Of a stretch of 64,000 bases of DNA, positions 12,058-21,674 are shown piece by piece. Where the stretch lies: contig JAVXUO010000724.1 in assembly GCA_033065855.1 (NCBI GenBank), positions 90,101-154,100 of the forward strand, read 5' to 3'. Source of the DNA: Escallonia rubra. Lineage: Eukaryota; Streptophyta; Magnoliopsida; Escalloniales; Escalloniaceae. A program made the translations under genes and the position numbers. Position 1 is the stretch's first letter; every line of letters begins with the position of its first letter. Under the pieces are notes generated by a model that saw only the letters and a program-made list of their open reading frames with translations, was not told where the DNA came from and searched no databases.

Positions 12058-12432
12058 CTCCGCGACCCCCGTCGCCCGGACACAACTCCGCGACCCCGTC
12101 GCCCGGACACAACTCCGCGACCCCCGTCGCCCGGACACAACTCCGCGACCCCCGTCGCCCGGACACAACTCCGCGACCCCCGTCGCCCGGACACAATTCC
12201 GCGACCCGGTCGCCCGGACACAACTCCGCGACCCCCGTCGCCCGGACAAAACTCTAAGACCCCGTCGCCCGGACATAACTCAGCGACCCCGTCGCCCGGA
12301 CATAACTCTGCGACCCCGTCGCCCGGACACAACTCCGCGACCCCGTCGCCCGGACACAACTCCGCGACCCCGTCGCCCGGACACAACTCCGCGACCCCGT
12401 CGCCCAGACACAACTCCGCGACCCCGTCGCCC
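12058..12432 (+). repeat. 27/28-bp GC-rich tandem array in 5' LTR, about 13 units
   Basis: The unit is CGCGACCCCGTCGCCCGGAC followed by ACAACTC. Units differ by an extra C (27 or 28 bp) and a few substitutions (ACATAACTC, ACAAAACTC). Mixing 27- and 28-bp units shifts frame, so open frames across it (R/P/D/T-rich or the reverse G/R/V-rich) carry no evidence of coding. Confidence 0.9.
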
Positions 12433-13148
12433 GGACGTCGTCTCCGTGACCCCCGTCACCGACGTCCGGGCATCACACTCCAACACTTCGCCGCGCCCAT
12501 GCGCCGCGCCGCTGATACAGCCGTGCCCCCAGGCTCTCTGTCACACTACCGTGCCCCGGCACCTTACGCACTCCGTCGCGCCCATGCGCCGCGCCATTGA
12601 CATAGACGTGCTCCCGGCACCTTACTCACTTCATCGCGCCCATGCGCCACAATCATGTCATCATGCCCTCGGGCACCACACTCATTCATCACACCATGTG
12701 CACCTTGCCTTGGTCATGGAACATGCTTCAACCCACTCTCCGGAGTGTACATCATCCGCGGGGATAGGCGACTCCTCCGGGACACTATCTCCGTCAGGGT
12801 GCCTGCGTGACTGGCCTACGTGCTCTGGCACTGGGGGCTTGCGTCGGCACCCCTAGGGACTATGACCCCCGGGTCACTCCGAGACGGGAGCAGGTCTTCG
12901 GAGGGCATCGCGCCTAGTTCACCTGGTAGTTGGGCGTCGGGTCTTCCCCACCGCTGCCAGGCCTGTGGGACTCCGCAAGGGCTTGGATTGGAGGCTAGAT
13001 CAAGGGGGTTCTCTGGCCACACCGATGCGGTGGGAGCCAGTCTTTCCAGACAGACAGAGCGACGCTGTGAGGAGCAGGCCGGTTGAATATGCGATCCGAC
13101 AGTCCGTGGAGCACCGGCATCTGTGGACCCCCCGGTGACGTGTCACTC

Positions 13149-13202
13149 CCGGGGAGCGCCACGTGTCGGTTAATGACATCATCATCTCAATCTCTATAAA
13201 TA
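13149..13202 (+). promoter_or_regulatory. LTR promoter (5' copy): ABRE/G-box and TATA box
   Basis: A clean TATAAATA at 13195-13202 follows GCCACGTGTCGG (an ABRE/G-box core, about 13158-13169) and TGACATCATCATC. The arrangement looks like a real pol II core promoter driving an LTR transcript that starts near 13230. The same block is kept in the 3' LTR. Confidence 0.65.
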
Positions 13203-13518
13203 GAGGTCTTGAGAATTCATTTGAGGAGAAAATGAACATTTGGACATTTTCACTTTCTCACTCTAGAATTCTAGAGAGAGAAACATATAGTACCCTGACT
13301 CTGGACCTAAGCATCGGACTGTGACTGTCATCGTGTATTCATCTCGCGCTATCGCCCTCGCAGCACTGCCACCCTCGAGTTCTGTCTGGGAAGCCCTTGG
13401 TCTCTGCCCTTGTTCCACCCTTGCTGTGTCCTACATCAACATGCTTGGAAGCTGACGCGGACTGCAGCCTTTGTGGCACCTCCACGTAGGTACGAACCCA
13501 TTTTCCTTAGCATCATTT

Positions 13519-13536
13519 TGGCGACTCCGCTGGGGA
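13519..13536 (+). promoter_or_regulatory. Primer binding site, tRNA-Arg type
   Basis: TGGCGACTCCGCTGGGGA starts three bases after the 5' LTR. Its complement would be the 3' end of a tRNA finishing GGAGTCG-CCA, as in plant tRNA-Arg. The match to the family motif is from established knowledge; the exact tRNA was not checked. Confidence 0.75.
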
Positions 13537-13582
13537 GGTGAGCATCGCACTGCAGTCTGCCTATCTTGTCACCTTGATCATC

Positions 13583-13666
13583 ATGCCTGTACGACGGAGA
13601 GCTACGAGGAATACCAGCCAAGGCCTCAACTCCACTGTCCAAGATGAGCATCATCTTGATGACTAG
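13583..13666 (+). pseudogene. Possible truncated gag start, 27 codons
   Basis: About 45 bases after the primer binding site an ATG opens a short frame beginning MPVRRRATRNTSQG, rich in basic residues, and it stops at TAG 13664-13666. The position fits the start of a gag gene cut off early. There is no family match I can name, so this may be chance. Nothing gag-like follows in any frame. Confidence 0.3.
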
Positions 13667-14519
13667 GAGGAGACTTGTGTCGTTCGACTCCAAAGCTAAC
13701 CCCAACGCGACCAACCGACACCATGCTCCTGACTTGCTCCAGTCGTCTCTTCCCAACTGCCGGCCTTTTGCCGCTGGCATTACCCATGTGCAAACCACAC
13801 CAAAAAAAAAAGTTACTCCCCACCACCAACCCCTTTGTACCATTGTCATTCCCACAATGCCTCGGGTTATCCTGTCCGGGGGCTCAGGTGCCAGGATCAT
13901 TCCGACCGGGCACACAAAGCTTCTCCTGCTTCGTATGTCACCACGACATGTTGCCTCCCTATGGGTTCAATGGAGTTGTATTCTTTTCCGGACTTAAAAT
14001 TTTTTTCAAGCGACATTACTCTTGCGCAAGTCTACTGGCACCACCTTTGATGCCATCACCCACTCCCTTGGGGGCTTCACCACTTCCCAATCCTTTCCGC
14101 CTCACATTGCAACGACTTGGTATGTGGTGCGCGGGGTGACTCGAGCCGCGTTACTACGGTCGCATCACCATCCTTCATTTACTTTTCTTGATACTTAAGA
14201 AAAATTTTCATCGATGATCATCCTCAGCGGCCTCCCATAGCATCCGTGCCCGAGCTAAAAAAAAACAAAATTTCAATACTTAGAAAAAATTTCAAGTTTT
14301 TCATCTTCCCTACCACTCCCAACATTCATGCTCTCATCACTCTCCTTCTAACGTTCTCCTCCGTCAACACCCAACACCCCATCACCCATTCCCCACTTCA
14401 TAAACAATTTTTCTCTTTCTTATGGAAACAAGTTTTCGCTCCCACCATCCCATTTCTCTCATTCTCTTCTTGTACATTATGAAAAATGTCATTAGGAGTT
14501 CCCTATTTAGGGAGGCCAA

Positions 14520-15430
14520 AAAAAAAAAATTTTTTTTTTTTTGCCCCCCCCCCCCCCCACCCACCCACCCCACCCAGGTGCCTAGGCAGCTTCCCAAGTT
14601 CGGGCAGGCCACCCCTGCTTTTTTTTCCCCACATGGGTCTCCCCCACTCATCTTCCTCTTCTTTAAAGGTCAATGCATTAAATGCTCAAAGACAAGTCTC
14701 ACTCTTTGTCCTCTCTCTCCAATGAATAACCATTCAACCTTTCTCACTTTTTTTTCTCACCCGTGAAGACATCATCTCACACTCTCCCATGAAGCATTTA
14801 TCATTCTCTCTAACACCCTCTTACACAATCTTTTTCTCTCTCATTTTATTCTTACTTTTCACCTCTCTCTCTCTTCACATTACGCCCCCCTCGGCCTCGG
14901 CCTCCCCACCCCCTTCCCCTAGGCCGAACCAACTCCCCCACCATCCTTTCCATTCTTCATTCTCTCATCCATTACCCACATACAACATTTGTTTTTTTGC
15001 ACTTACATGCTCTCTCCCTCTCTCTCATTTATTTTCACATTTCACTCTTCACATTATCTCCACACTCACACTCGGCCTCGGCCTCCCCACCCCCTTCCCC
15101 ACGGCCGACCCCCTCCCTCTTTCTCTTCTTCTACCTCACCCCTATTAATTCCCTTCACTACTATCCCAATTTCATACTTAATCTCTCTCACTCACACACA
15201 TCACCACATACTTTATTTACACCACTTCATAAATACAACACCCCTCATACTCAACATCTTTTCTTTCGCATATTCCATTATACTCACCCTACACGCCCCT
15301 TGACATTTTTTTCTATCTAACCAAAAAAAAAAAAAAAAACTAGCATACCAATTTCACTACAACTAAAACTTCATATGCTTTGAGGTAGCACTTCTTGAGT
15401 CCCTTACCCATTTCGTTACTATTTTCCATA
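14520..15430. other. CT-rich and homopolymer-rich internal region of LTR element
   Basis: Holds A/T/C homopolymer runs (14518-14575), long pyrimidine-rich stretches (CTCTCT, CACTC, TTCTC) and a poly-A run at 15323-15339. Open frames here are Ser/Leu/Pro-rich by composition only. Confidence 0.6.
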
Positions 15431-15493
15431 CTTAGAACTTTTTTTTTTTACAACATTGACCGCCTTGTATTGCCTGCGCCCCTGCGCCATCGT

Positions 15494-16085
15494 CATGATA
15501 CGTGCCCCCGGCACCAAATATTGCTCCGCGACGTTCGTCGCCGCGCCCTTGCGCCATCCTCATGATACGTGCCCCGGCACCAAATATTGCTACGCGACGT
15601 TCGTCGCCGCGCCCTTGCGCCATTCTCATGATACGTGCCCCGGCACCAAATATTGCTCCGCGACGTTCGTCGCCGCGCCCTTGCGCCATTCTCATGATAC
15701 GTGCCCCAGCACCAAATATTGCTACGCGACGTTCGTCGCCGCGCCCTTGCGCCTTTCTCATGATACGTGCCCCGGCACTAAATATTGCTCCGCGACGTTC
15801 GTCGCCGCCCCCTTGCGCCATCCTCATGATACGTGCCCCGGCACCAAATATTGTTCCGCGACGTTCGTCGCCGCGCCCTTGCGCCATTCTCATGATACGT
15901 GCCCCGGCACCAAATATTGCTCCGCGACGTTCGTCGCCGCGCCCTTGCGCCATTCTCATGATACGTGCCCCGGCACCAAATATTGCTCCGCGACGTTCGT
16001 CGCCGCGCCCTTACGCCATTCTCATGATACGTGCCCCGGCACCAAGTATTGCTCCGCGACGTTCGTCGCCGCGCCCTTTCACAAC
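15494..16085 (+). repeat. 66-bp tandem array, about 9 units
   Basis: The unit begins CATGATACGTGCCCCGGCAC and continues CAAATATTGCTCCGCGACGTTCGTCGCCGCGCC to CTTGCGCCATTCT. Starts fall at about 15494, 15561 and then every 66 bp to 16023. The period is a multiple of three, so frames stay open on both strands over 500 bp and give false repeat proteins. Confidence 0.92.
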
Positions 16086-16159
16086 ACGTGCCCCAGGCAC
16101 CAGGTATTGTCTCGTGCTATAGGCACCGCGCTCATGCGCCACAATCATGTTGCATACTA

Positions 16160-16850
16160 CCGGGATGGGCTCACAACCTTATAGCCATCGCCGTCTCAAT
16201 CAAAAGGAGGGCTTCGGCCTCGTACCGGGATGGGCTCACAACCTTATAGCCATCGCCGTCTCAATCAAAATGGGGGCTTCGGCCTCGTACCGGGATGGGC
16301 TCACAACCTTATAGTCATCGCCGTCTCAATCAAAATGGGGGCTTCGGCCTCGTACCGGGATGGGCTCACAACCTTATAGCCATCGCCGTCTCAATCAAAA
16401 TGGGGGCTTCGGCCTCGTACCGGGATGGGCTCACAACCTTATAGCCATCGCCGTCTCAATCAAAAGGAGGGCTTCGGCCTCGTACCGGGATGGGCTCACA
16501 ACCTTATAGCCATCGCCGTCTCAATCAAAATGGGGGCTTCGGCCTCGTACCGGGATGGGCTCACAACCTTATAGCCATCGCCGTCTCAATCAAAATGGGG
16601 GCTTCGGCCTCGTACCGGGATGGGCTCACAACCTTATAGCCATCGCCGTCTCAATCAAAATGGGGGCTTCGGCCTCGTACCGGGATGGGCTCACAACCTT
16701 ATAGCCATCGCCGTCTCAATCAAAATGGGGGCTTCGGCCTCGTACCGGGATGGGCTCACAACCTTATAGCCATCGCCGTCTCAATCAAAAGGGGGGCTTC
16801 GGCCTCATACCCGGATGGGCTCACAACCTCATAGCCATCGCCGTCAGAGT
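16160..16850 (+). repeat. 65-bp tandem array, about 10.5 units
   Basis: The unit begins CCGGGATGGGCTCACAACCT and continues TATAGCCATCGCCGTCTCAATCAAAATGGGGG then CTTCGGCCTCGTA. Starts fall at 16160, 16225, 16290 and so on every 65 bp to 16810. Units differ only at an AAAAGGAGGG/AAAATGGGGG site and a few single bases. The last unit degenerates after CCATCGCCGTCA. Confidence 0.93.
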
Positions 16851-16944
16851 CACAGGGGGCTCCGACACGAGGGCCCCTCGTCACGGACTCGGAGCACTGA
16901 GCTGCGACCATGTCCACTCATATTACCATTGATCATCGACACCA

Positions 16945-17115
16945 CCAGGACAATGACCCCCGGGTCACTCCGGGACGGGAGCAGGTCCTCGGAGGGCATC
17001 GCGCCTAGTCCGCCTGGCAGTTGGCTACAGGGGTAACCCTCACCGCTGTCAGGTTCTCCGCGTGTCTCTTAACGCACCCCACGGGATTCAGTAAGGGCTT
17101 GGATTGGTGGCTGGG
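16945..17115 (+). repeat. LTR-derived segment inside the internal region
   Basis: Matches 12855-12995 of the 5' LTR (and 19125-19260 of the 3' LTR) with substitutions and an insertion. Shared runs include TGACCCCCGGGTCACTCC, GGAGGGCATCGCGCCTAGT and AAGGGCTTGGATTGG. So a third, partial copy of LTR sequence sits just inside the element. This suggests internal rearrangement or recombination during reverse transcription. Confidence 0.8.
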
Positions 17116-17425
17116 GCATCCGTCATCTGTGACCGCACACCGCTCCCACGATGCCCATCGCCCAAAGTCGCGCACTGCCACCGAATGACCCGTGCACCGA
17201 CTCCACAATCGCGTTCCTGCGCCCCATCGTCGTGCCCTTATGTCAACGCCCAAGCATTCTAAGGTCTCAATAGGTGCTGCACGAGGTTGCTCGAGCCACC
17301 TACTTTTCACCTTCGTCATTCAGAAACGACGTCAGCAACTCTCCGGCCAAAGAACATCAAAAATTATTTCAAGTGTTTATGCGTGCGGCGCCCGCTCGGG
17401 TCGCCCCTCCGCGCACACCACACGC

Positions 17426-17435
17426 AGGGGGCTTA
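17426..17435 (+). promoter_or_regulatory. Polypurine tract before 3' LTR
   Basis: AGGGGGCTTA ends directly at the TG of the 3' LTR, the position and composition expected for plus-strand priming. It is short and ends in CTTA, so the exact priming site is uncertain. Confidence 0.6.
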
Positions 17436-18368
17436 TGTTCCCAACCTACTCTGGTCGTACCCAAGGGCCCAATAGGGGTCCCATCTCGCGCGAACACGTC
17501 GACATTGTCAACGGTCAATTGTGCAACGCATCAAACCAGTCAGCCCCCGCGCGCCCAAGACACGTGTTTTTCTCGCTTCACGCGCTTCGTGCGCGACTTA
17601 GACATTTTATTTTACATCAACGTGACGCACGGGAGCACGATCGTCACGCCGCGACCACCCGAGCACCTTGTCACCAAAAAACGTCGACGGACGACGCAAC
17701 CGGAGCAACGGGGCCAAGGGGCAAAGGCATTGGTCAAGGCCATGGGGTTGGCCTTGACCTCCACCAAGGCCATGGGGTCGGCCTCGGCCTCCCATGGGGG
17801 GTTGGCCTTGGCCTTCCCCCCCGGTTCTTCACTTTTCGCTCAAAGTCCCTTTTCCACTTTGTTCCCTTCGTATGCTTTGTACGTAACCTTGGCACCTTGT
17901 TCGTCACATGGGTACGACTCTCGTCGTCACGATCGTCGTGACACAACTTTCGGATTCGCCTTTGCTCATCAAAACACCTACCGTCGGTGCGCCCGAAGTT
18001 CGTCAAAAAGGAAAGTGGCCTTGGCCTCTCTTCATGGGAGTTGGCCATTGGCCTTGGCCACCCCCTAGGGTCGGCCTCGGCCTCACCAAGGGGTCGGCCT
18101 CGGCCTCACCAAGGGGTCGGCCTCGGCCTCACCAAGGGGTGGTGGCCTTGGCCTTCCCCCCTCGCGCGCATTTGTTGTCTTGAGTCTTTGCAGCCTCACG
18201 ACGTCCGTCGTGCATCAACCTCCCGACGTCCGTTCGTGCATCAACCTCCCGACGTCCGTTCGTGCATCAACCTCGCGACGTTCGTCGTGCATCAACCTCC
18301 CGACGTCCGTCGTGCATCGACCTCGCAATGTCCGTCGTCCATCAACCTCGCGACGTCCGTCGTCCATC

Positions 18369-18690
18369 AACTCCGCGACCCCCGTCGCCCGGACACAACT
18401 CCGCGACCCCGTCGCCCGGACACAACTCCGCGACCCCCGTCGCCCGGACACAACTCCGCGACCCCCGTCGCCCGGACACAACTCCGCGACCCCGTCGCCC
18501 GGACACAACTCCGCGACCCCCGTCGCCCGGACACAACTCCGCGACCCCCGTCGCCCGGACACAACTCCGCGACCCCGTCGCCCGGACACAACTCCGCGAC
18601 CCCGGTCGCCCGGACACAACTCCGCGACCCCGTCGCCCGGACACAACTCCGCGACCCCGTCGCCCGGACACAACTCCACGACGCTCACCA
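18369..18690 (+). repeat. 27/28-bp GC-rich tandem array in 3' LTR, about 11 units
   Basis: Same unit as in the 5' LTR but fewer copies, and more homogeneous (nearly all ACAACTCCGCG). It ends in an altered unit with CCACGACGCTCACCATCC before the shared GTCGCCCGGACGTCGTC. Confidence 0.9.
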
Positions 18691-19416
18691 TCCGTCGCCC
18701 GGACGTCGTCTCCGTGACCCCCGTCACCGACGTCCGGGCATCACACTCCAACACTTCGCCGCGCCCATGCGCCGCGCCGCTGATACAGCCGTGCCCCCAG
18801 GCTCTCTGTCACACTACCGTGCCCCGGCACCTTACGCACTCCGTCGCGCCCATGCGCCGCGCCATTGACATAGACGTGCTCCCGGCACCTTACTCACTTC
18901 ATCGCGCCCATGCGCCACAATCATGTCATCATGCCCCCGGGCACCACAGTCATTCATCACACCATGTGCACCTTGCCTTGGTCATGGAACATGCTTCAAC
19001 CCACTCTCCGGAGTGTACATCATCCGCGGGGATAGACGACTCCTCCGGGACACTATCTCCGTCAGGGTGCCTGCGTGACTGGCCTACGTGCTCTGGCACT
19101 GGGGGCTTGCGTCGGCACCCCTAGGGACTATGACCCCCGGGTCACTCCGAGACGGGAGCAGGTCTTCGGAGGGCATCGCGCCTAGTTCACCTGGTAGTTG
19201 GGCGTCGGGTCTTCCCCACCGCTGCCAGGCCTGTGGGACTCCGCAAGGGCTTGGATTGGAGGCTAGATCAAGGGGGTTCTCTGGCCACACCGATGCGGTG
19301 GGAGCCAGTCTTTCCAGACAGACAGAGCGACGCTGTGAGGAGCAGGCCGGTTGAATATGCGATCCGACAGTCCGTGGAGCACCGGCATCTGTGGACCCCC
19401 CGGTGACGTGTCACTC

Positions 19417-19470
19417 CCGGGGAGCGCCACGTGTCGGTTAATGACATCATCATCTCAATCTCTATAAATA
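19417..19470 (+). promoter_or_regulatory. LTR promoter (3' copy): ABRE/G-box and TATA box
   Basis: TATAAATA at 19463-19470 with the same upstream CCACGTGTCGG and TGACATCATC as the 5' LTR. Transcription from here would read rightward out of the element into 19.8 kb and beyond. Confidence 0.6.
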
Positions 19471-19787
19471 GAGGTCTTGAGAATTCATTTGAGGAGATAA
19501 CAGATAACATTTTGGACATTTTCCCTTTCTCACTTTAGAATTCCAGCGAGAGAAACACACAGTGCCCTGACTCTGGACCTAAGCATCGGACTGTGACTGT
19601 CATCGTGTATTCATCTCGCGCCATCGCCCTCGCAGCACTGCCACCCTCGAGTTCTGTCTGGGAAGCCCTTGGTCTCTGCCCTTGTTCCACCCTTGCTGTG
19701 TCCTACATCAACATGCTTGGAAGCTGACGCGGACTGCAGCCTTTGTGGCACCTCCACGTAGGTACGAACCCATTTTCCTTAGCATCA

Positions 19788-20448
19788 ATGTGTAATTTTT
19801 TCTACTTGCCTGAAAATCAGGACTTTATTGGAAAAAATCTAATAAAAAATACTATGATTTGAAAAAGTAGTTGTTGGTACATTGCAATGGATTTAAAGTC
19901 GGTACTAATAAGTAAAACTAGAGATAACACAACGAATGAAGTGAAATAAACTTGGGAGAATCTAGCAATATCTCCATCTGTCGCTAAAGATGTAGTATTT
20001 TTGTCGCTAATACTTTAGTGACGAAAATTCAGGTGCGTATAACCACGAATCCTAGTAAGAAATAACATATAAACACATTTCAAATTCAAAGTTCAGGTGC
20101 ACTTTGATGGTGCACAAAGCAAGATGTGTAAGATAGGAAATTCTAGTTAGATAAGCGATATCCTGCCATTTCCGTTTACAAATTTATAGGAAAGCAAGCA
20201 AGTACCCTCTTGTCAATTTCAATCCAAACTTTAACTTATGCAGGTCCATTCCATTCCATGCTTCAACCATCCACTAGCTACATGTTTAGTATGCATGTAT
20301 TCTAAATGATTTTTACTACATGTACACATATTACGATATTTACTTGTTTGCATGCACACAATTTGCTTACATATAATAAAAAATTACCGCAATTCAAATT
20401 TTTTATTTGAATAGCAAGAAGTAGGGAAAGAGAGCAAAAAAAAAAAAG
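19788..20448. other. Right arm of the hAT-like element, no gene
   Basis: AT-rich DNA between the 3' LTR and the GGCCC-rich subterminal block. No transposase motif or long frame. Confidence 0.5.
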
Positions 20449-20572
20449 GGCCCAAGCCAGGCCCTAAATATTGGGCCTAGGGACTGGGCCTATATATCCC
20501 AAAATTTTGGCCCGGCCCATTTTCCTCTGAGGCCCGCTGGGCTGACCCAAACCTAGCCCATTGACATCTCTA

Positions 20573-20580
20573 CCTTTATT
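20573..20580. repeat. Target-site duplication of hAT-like element, right
   Basis: CCTTTATT directly follows the right TIR end (CATCTCTA), pairing with CCTTAATT on the left side. Confidence 0.75.
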
Positions 20581-21660
20581 GGACAATGCATGATCCTTTG
20601 TGCCACATAATAAGACTTGAAACAAACTTTTTTTCTTTCTTTCTTGCCACTCGTTGATAAAAAAGCGCAACAGTGATCCAACCACAACCTTAAATACATC
20701 TAAAAGCAAGGAATCAGTTACAAGAACCTCTCATAGTAGCGGGTTTATATTTAAAAGTCCAAAATAATATATTTTGAAAGAGCAATAAAAAATAGATACT
20801 AAGCATGTTGTTCTCTCCGTTTGACATTCTGTATAGGATTTGTGGGCTAGTTCGTGATATCTCTGTCGCCAAAGGCTTTGCGAGGGCTCGGATGCATAAC
20901 ACAAACATGAAATTCCATCATACAACATTCTCCCAGTGTATATAGCCTACAACGTCAAATCCATTGCTCCTGTCAGCATCTTTCACCACCCTTGCATTAC
21001 TATCTAATGTAATTTTTGGAGGATGAACTCACCAATCTAGCTTTGCAATGGCTGTCTACAACAGTAACCACATTCAACTAGGGTCAATTATGCAATCTCT
21101 TTATGTTGCGGATGTCCTTTATATACATGCCTTAACTTTGTTGCATTCACTTATTTGAGTGTTCTCACATCGTTTACTACATTTAAAGATTTACCCAGCT
21201 AATCAACAATTGTTCTCACGGATAGCACGTGATCTCTATATATTACTATGCATGTTGTCACAATCTTTTTTGATCTGTGTAAAGTTAATCAAGACGCCCA
21301 TGCTGTACATATTTCACGAAGGTGGGATGACATACAAGATCTCGCATTTGACCTGGCATGTCGGGCGGCTCATGTAAGCTTTTTGTTACATCGGGGATGC
21401 TGGAATACATTAGTGCATGGTCTCGGATGATGGTTACTAGCTATATGATTTTTGGTGCAGAGATCTGTATGTGTTTATGCTATACTGTTATCTTTTTGGC
21501 ATGTGCGACCTTAATTTGATTGTGGTTTAACATCTGGTAGGGTATATTTGGTTGTTTATTTGCTTATACGTCACCTAGGAGACCAGGGAGGGGTGTTGGT
21601 CTCAAGAAATCATCCTATGATATATACTTCGTATTTCTTGTTTTTTAAAAAAGAAAAAGA
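20581..21660. other. Intergenic, no gene recognised
   Basis: AT-rich. A short frame at 21248-21430 (RRWDDIQDLAFDLACRAAH) is faintly like the end of a LINE RNase H region, but it is too short and unaccompanied to call. Confidence 0.35.
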
Positions 21661-21674
21661 AAAAAGGAAAACGG

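Larger units (their letters stand above)
11124..13515 (+). repeat. 5' long terminal repeat, about 2.39 kb
   Basis: Starts TGTTCCTAACCT and ends CCTTAGCATCA immediately before the primer binding site. In order it contains GGTCGGCCTCGGCC-type short repeats (11740-11835), a CGACGTCCGTCGTGCATCAACCT array (about 11885-12055), a 27/28-bp array (12058-12432), and a conserved 3' part with a TATA box. It is near-identical to the 3' LTR over about 12430-13220. It differs by scattered substitutions and by array copy number elsewhere. Confidence 0.85.
11124..19787 (+). mobile_element. Non-autonomous LTR retrotransposon (LARD-like), tRNA-Arg primed
   Basis: Two long direct repeats (11124-13515 and 17436-19787) begin TGTTCC and end TTAGCATCA. 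Three bases after the first, at 13519-13536, is TGGCGACTCCGCTGGGGA. It starts with the TGG expected opposite a tRNA CCA end and matches the tRNA-Arg-type primer binding site known from plant Tat/Ogre-like Ty3/gypsy elements. Just before the second repeat is a short purine tract, AGGGGGCTTA (17426-17435), in the polypurine-tract position. The 3.9-kb internal region has no recognisable gag, protease, RT, RNase H or integrase; it is mainly tandem arrays and AT/CT-rich DNA. A large retrotransposon derivative mobilised by a partner element is the best fit. I found no clear 5-bp target duplication (ATCTT before, ATGTG after). Confidence 0.8.
17436..19787 (+). repeat. 3' long terminal repeat, about 2.35 kb
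   Basis: Starts TGTTCCCAACCT right after the polypurine tract and ends CCTTAGCATCA, followed by unrelated AT-rich DNA that continues the hAT-like element. It has the same internal order as the 5' LTR, but its 27/28-bp array has about 11 units where the 5' LTR has about 13. The leader near 19495-19565 has diverged from 13228-13295. Confidence 0.85.
10673..20572. mobile_element. hAT-like non-autonomous DNA transposon, split by a nested LTR element
   Basis: The ends match as inverted repeats. The left end begins TAGAGATGTTAAAAGGG, and the right end read in reverse begins TAGAGATGTCAATGGGC. The flanking 8-bp sequences are CCTTAATT (10665-10672) and CCTTTATT (20573-20580), which differ at one base. 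An 8-bp target duplication with a TAGAGATG-type end is the hallmark of plant hAT elements. Both subterminal regions are full of GGCCCG/GGGCC motifs (10690-10920 and 20449-20555), as expected for hAT subterminal transposase-binding repeats. No transposase-like frame is present. With the inner retrotransposon (about 11124-19787) removed, only about 1.24 kb is left, so it was a small non-autonomous element before the second insertion. Confidence 0.82.

Noticed and set aside
11123..12856. Several long overlapping open frames on both strands (up to 393 codons), Arg/Pro/Thr-rich
   Set aside because: They run through GC-rich arrays with 27/28-bp units inside an LTR. The same DNA is open in three or more frames, and there is no domain.
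15432..16184. Repeat proteins on both strands over the 66-bp array
   Set aside because: Period divisible by three explains the openness. No start context, no homologue, and equal openness on both strands.
11300..16850. CRISPR-like array
   Set aside because: Units are contiguous tandem repeats without unique spacers, in a plant retrotransposon.
17192..19354. Long open frames in the 3' LTR
   Set aside because: Same repeat-driven artefact as in the 5' LTR; the frames are copies of it.
21248..21430. Possible LINE RNase H fragment
   Set aside because: Only about 20 residues look suggestive, with no other LINE landmarks around it.
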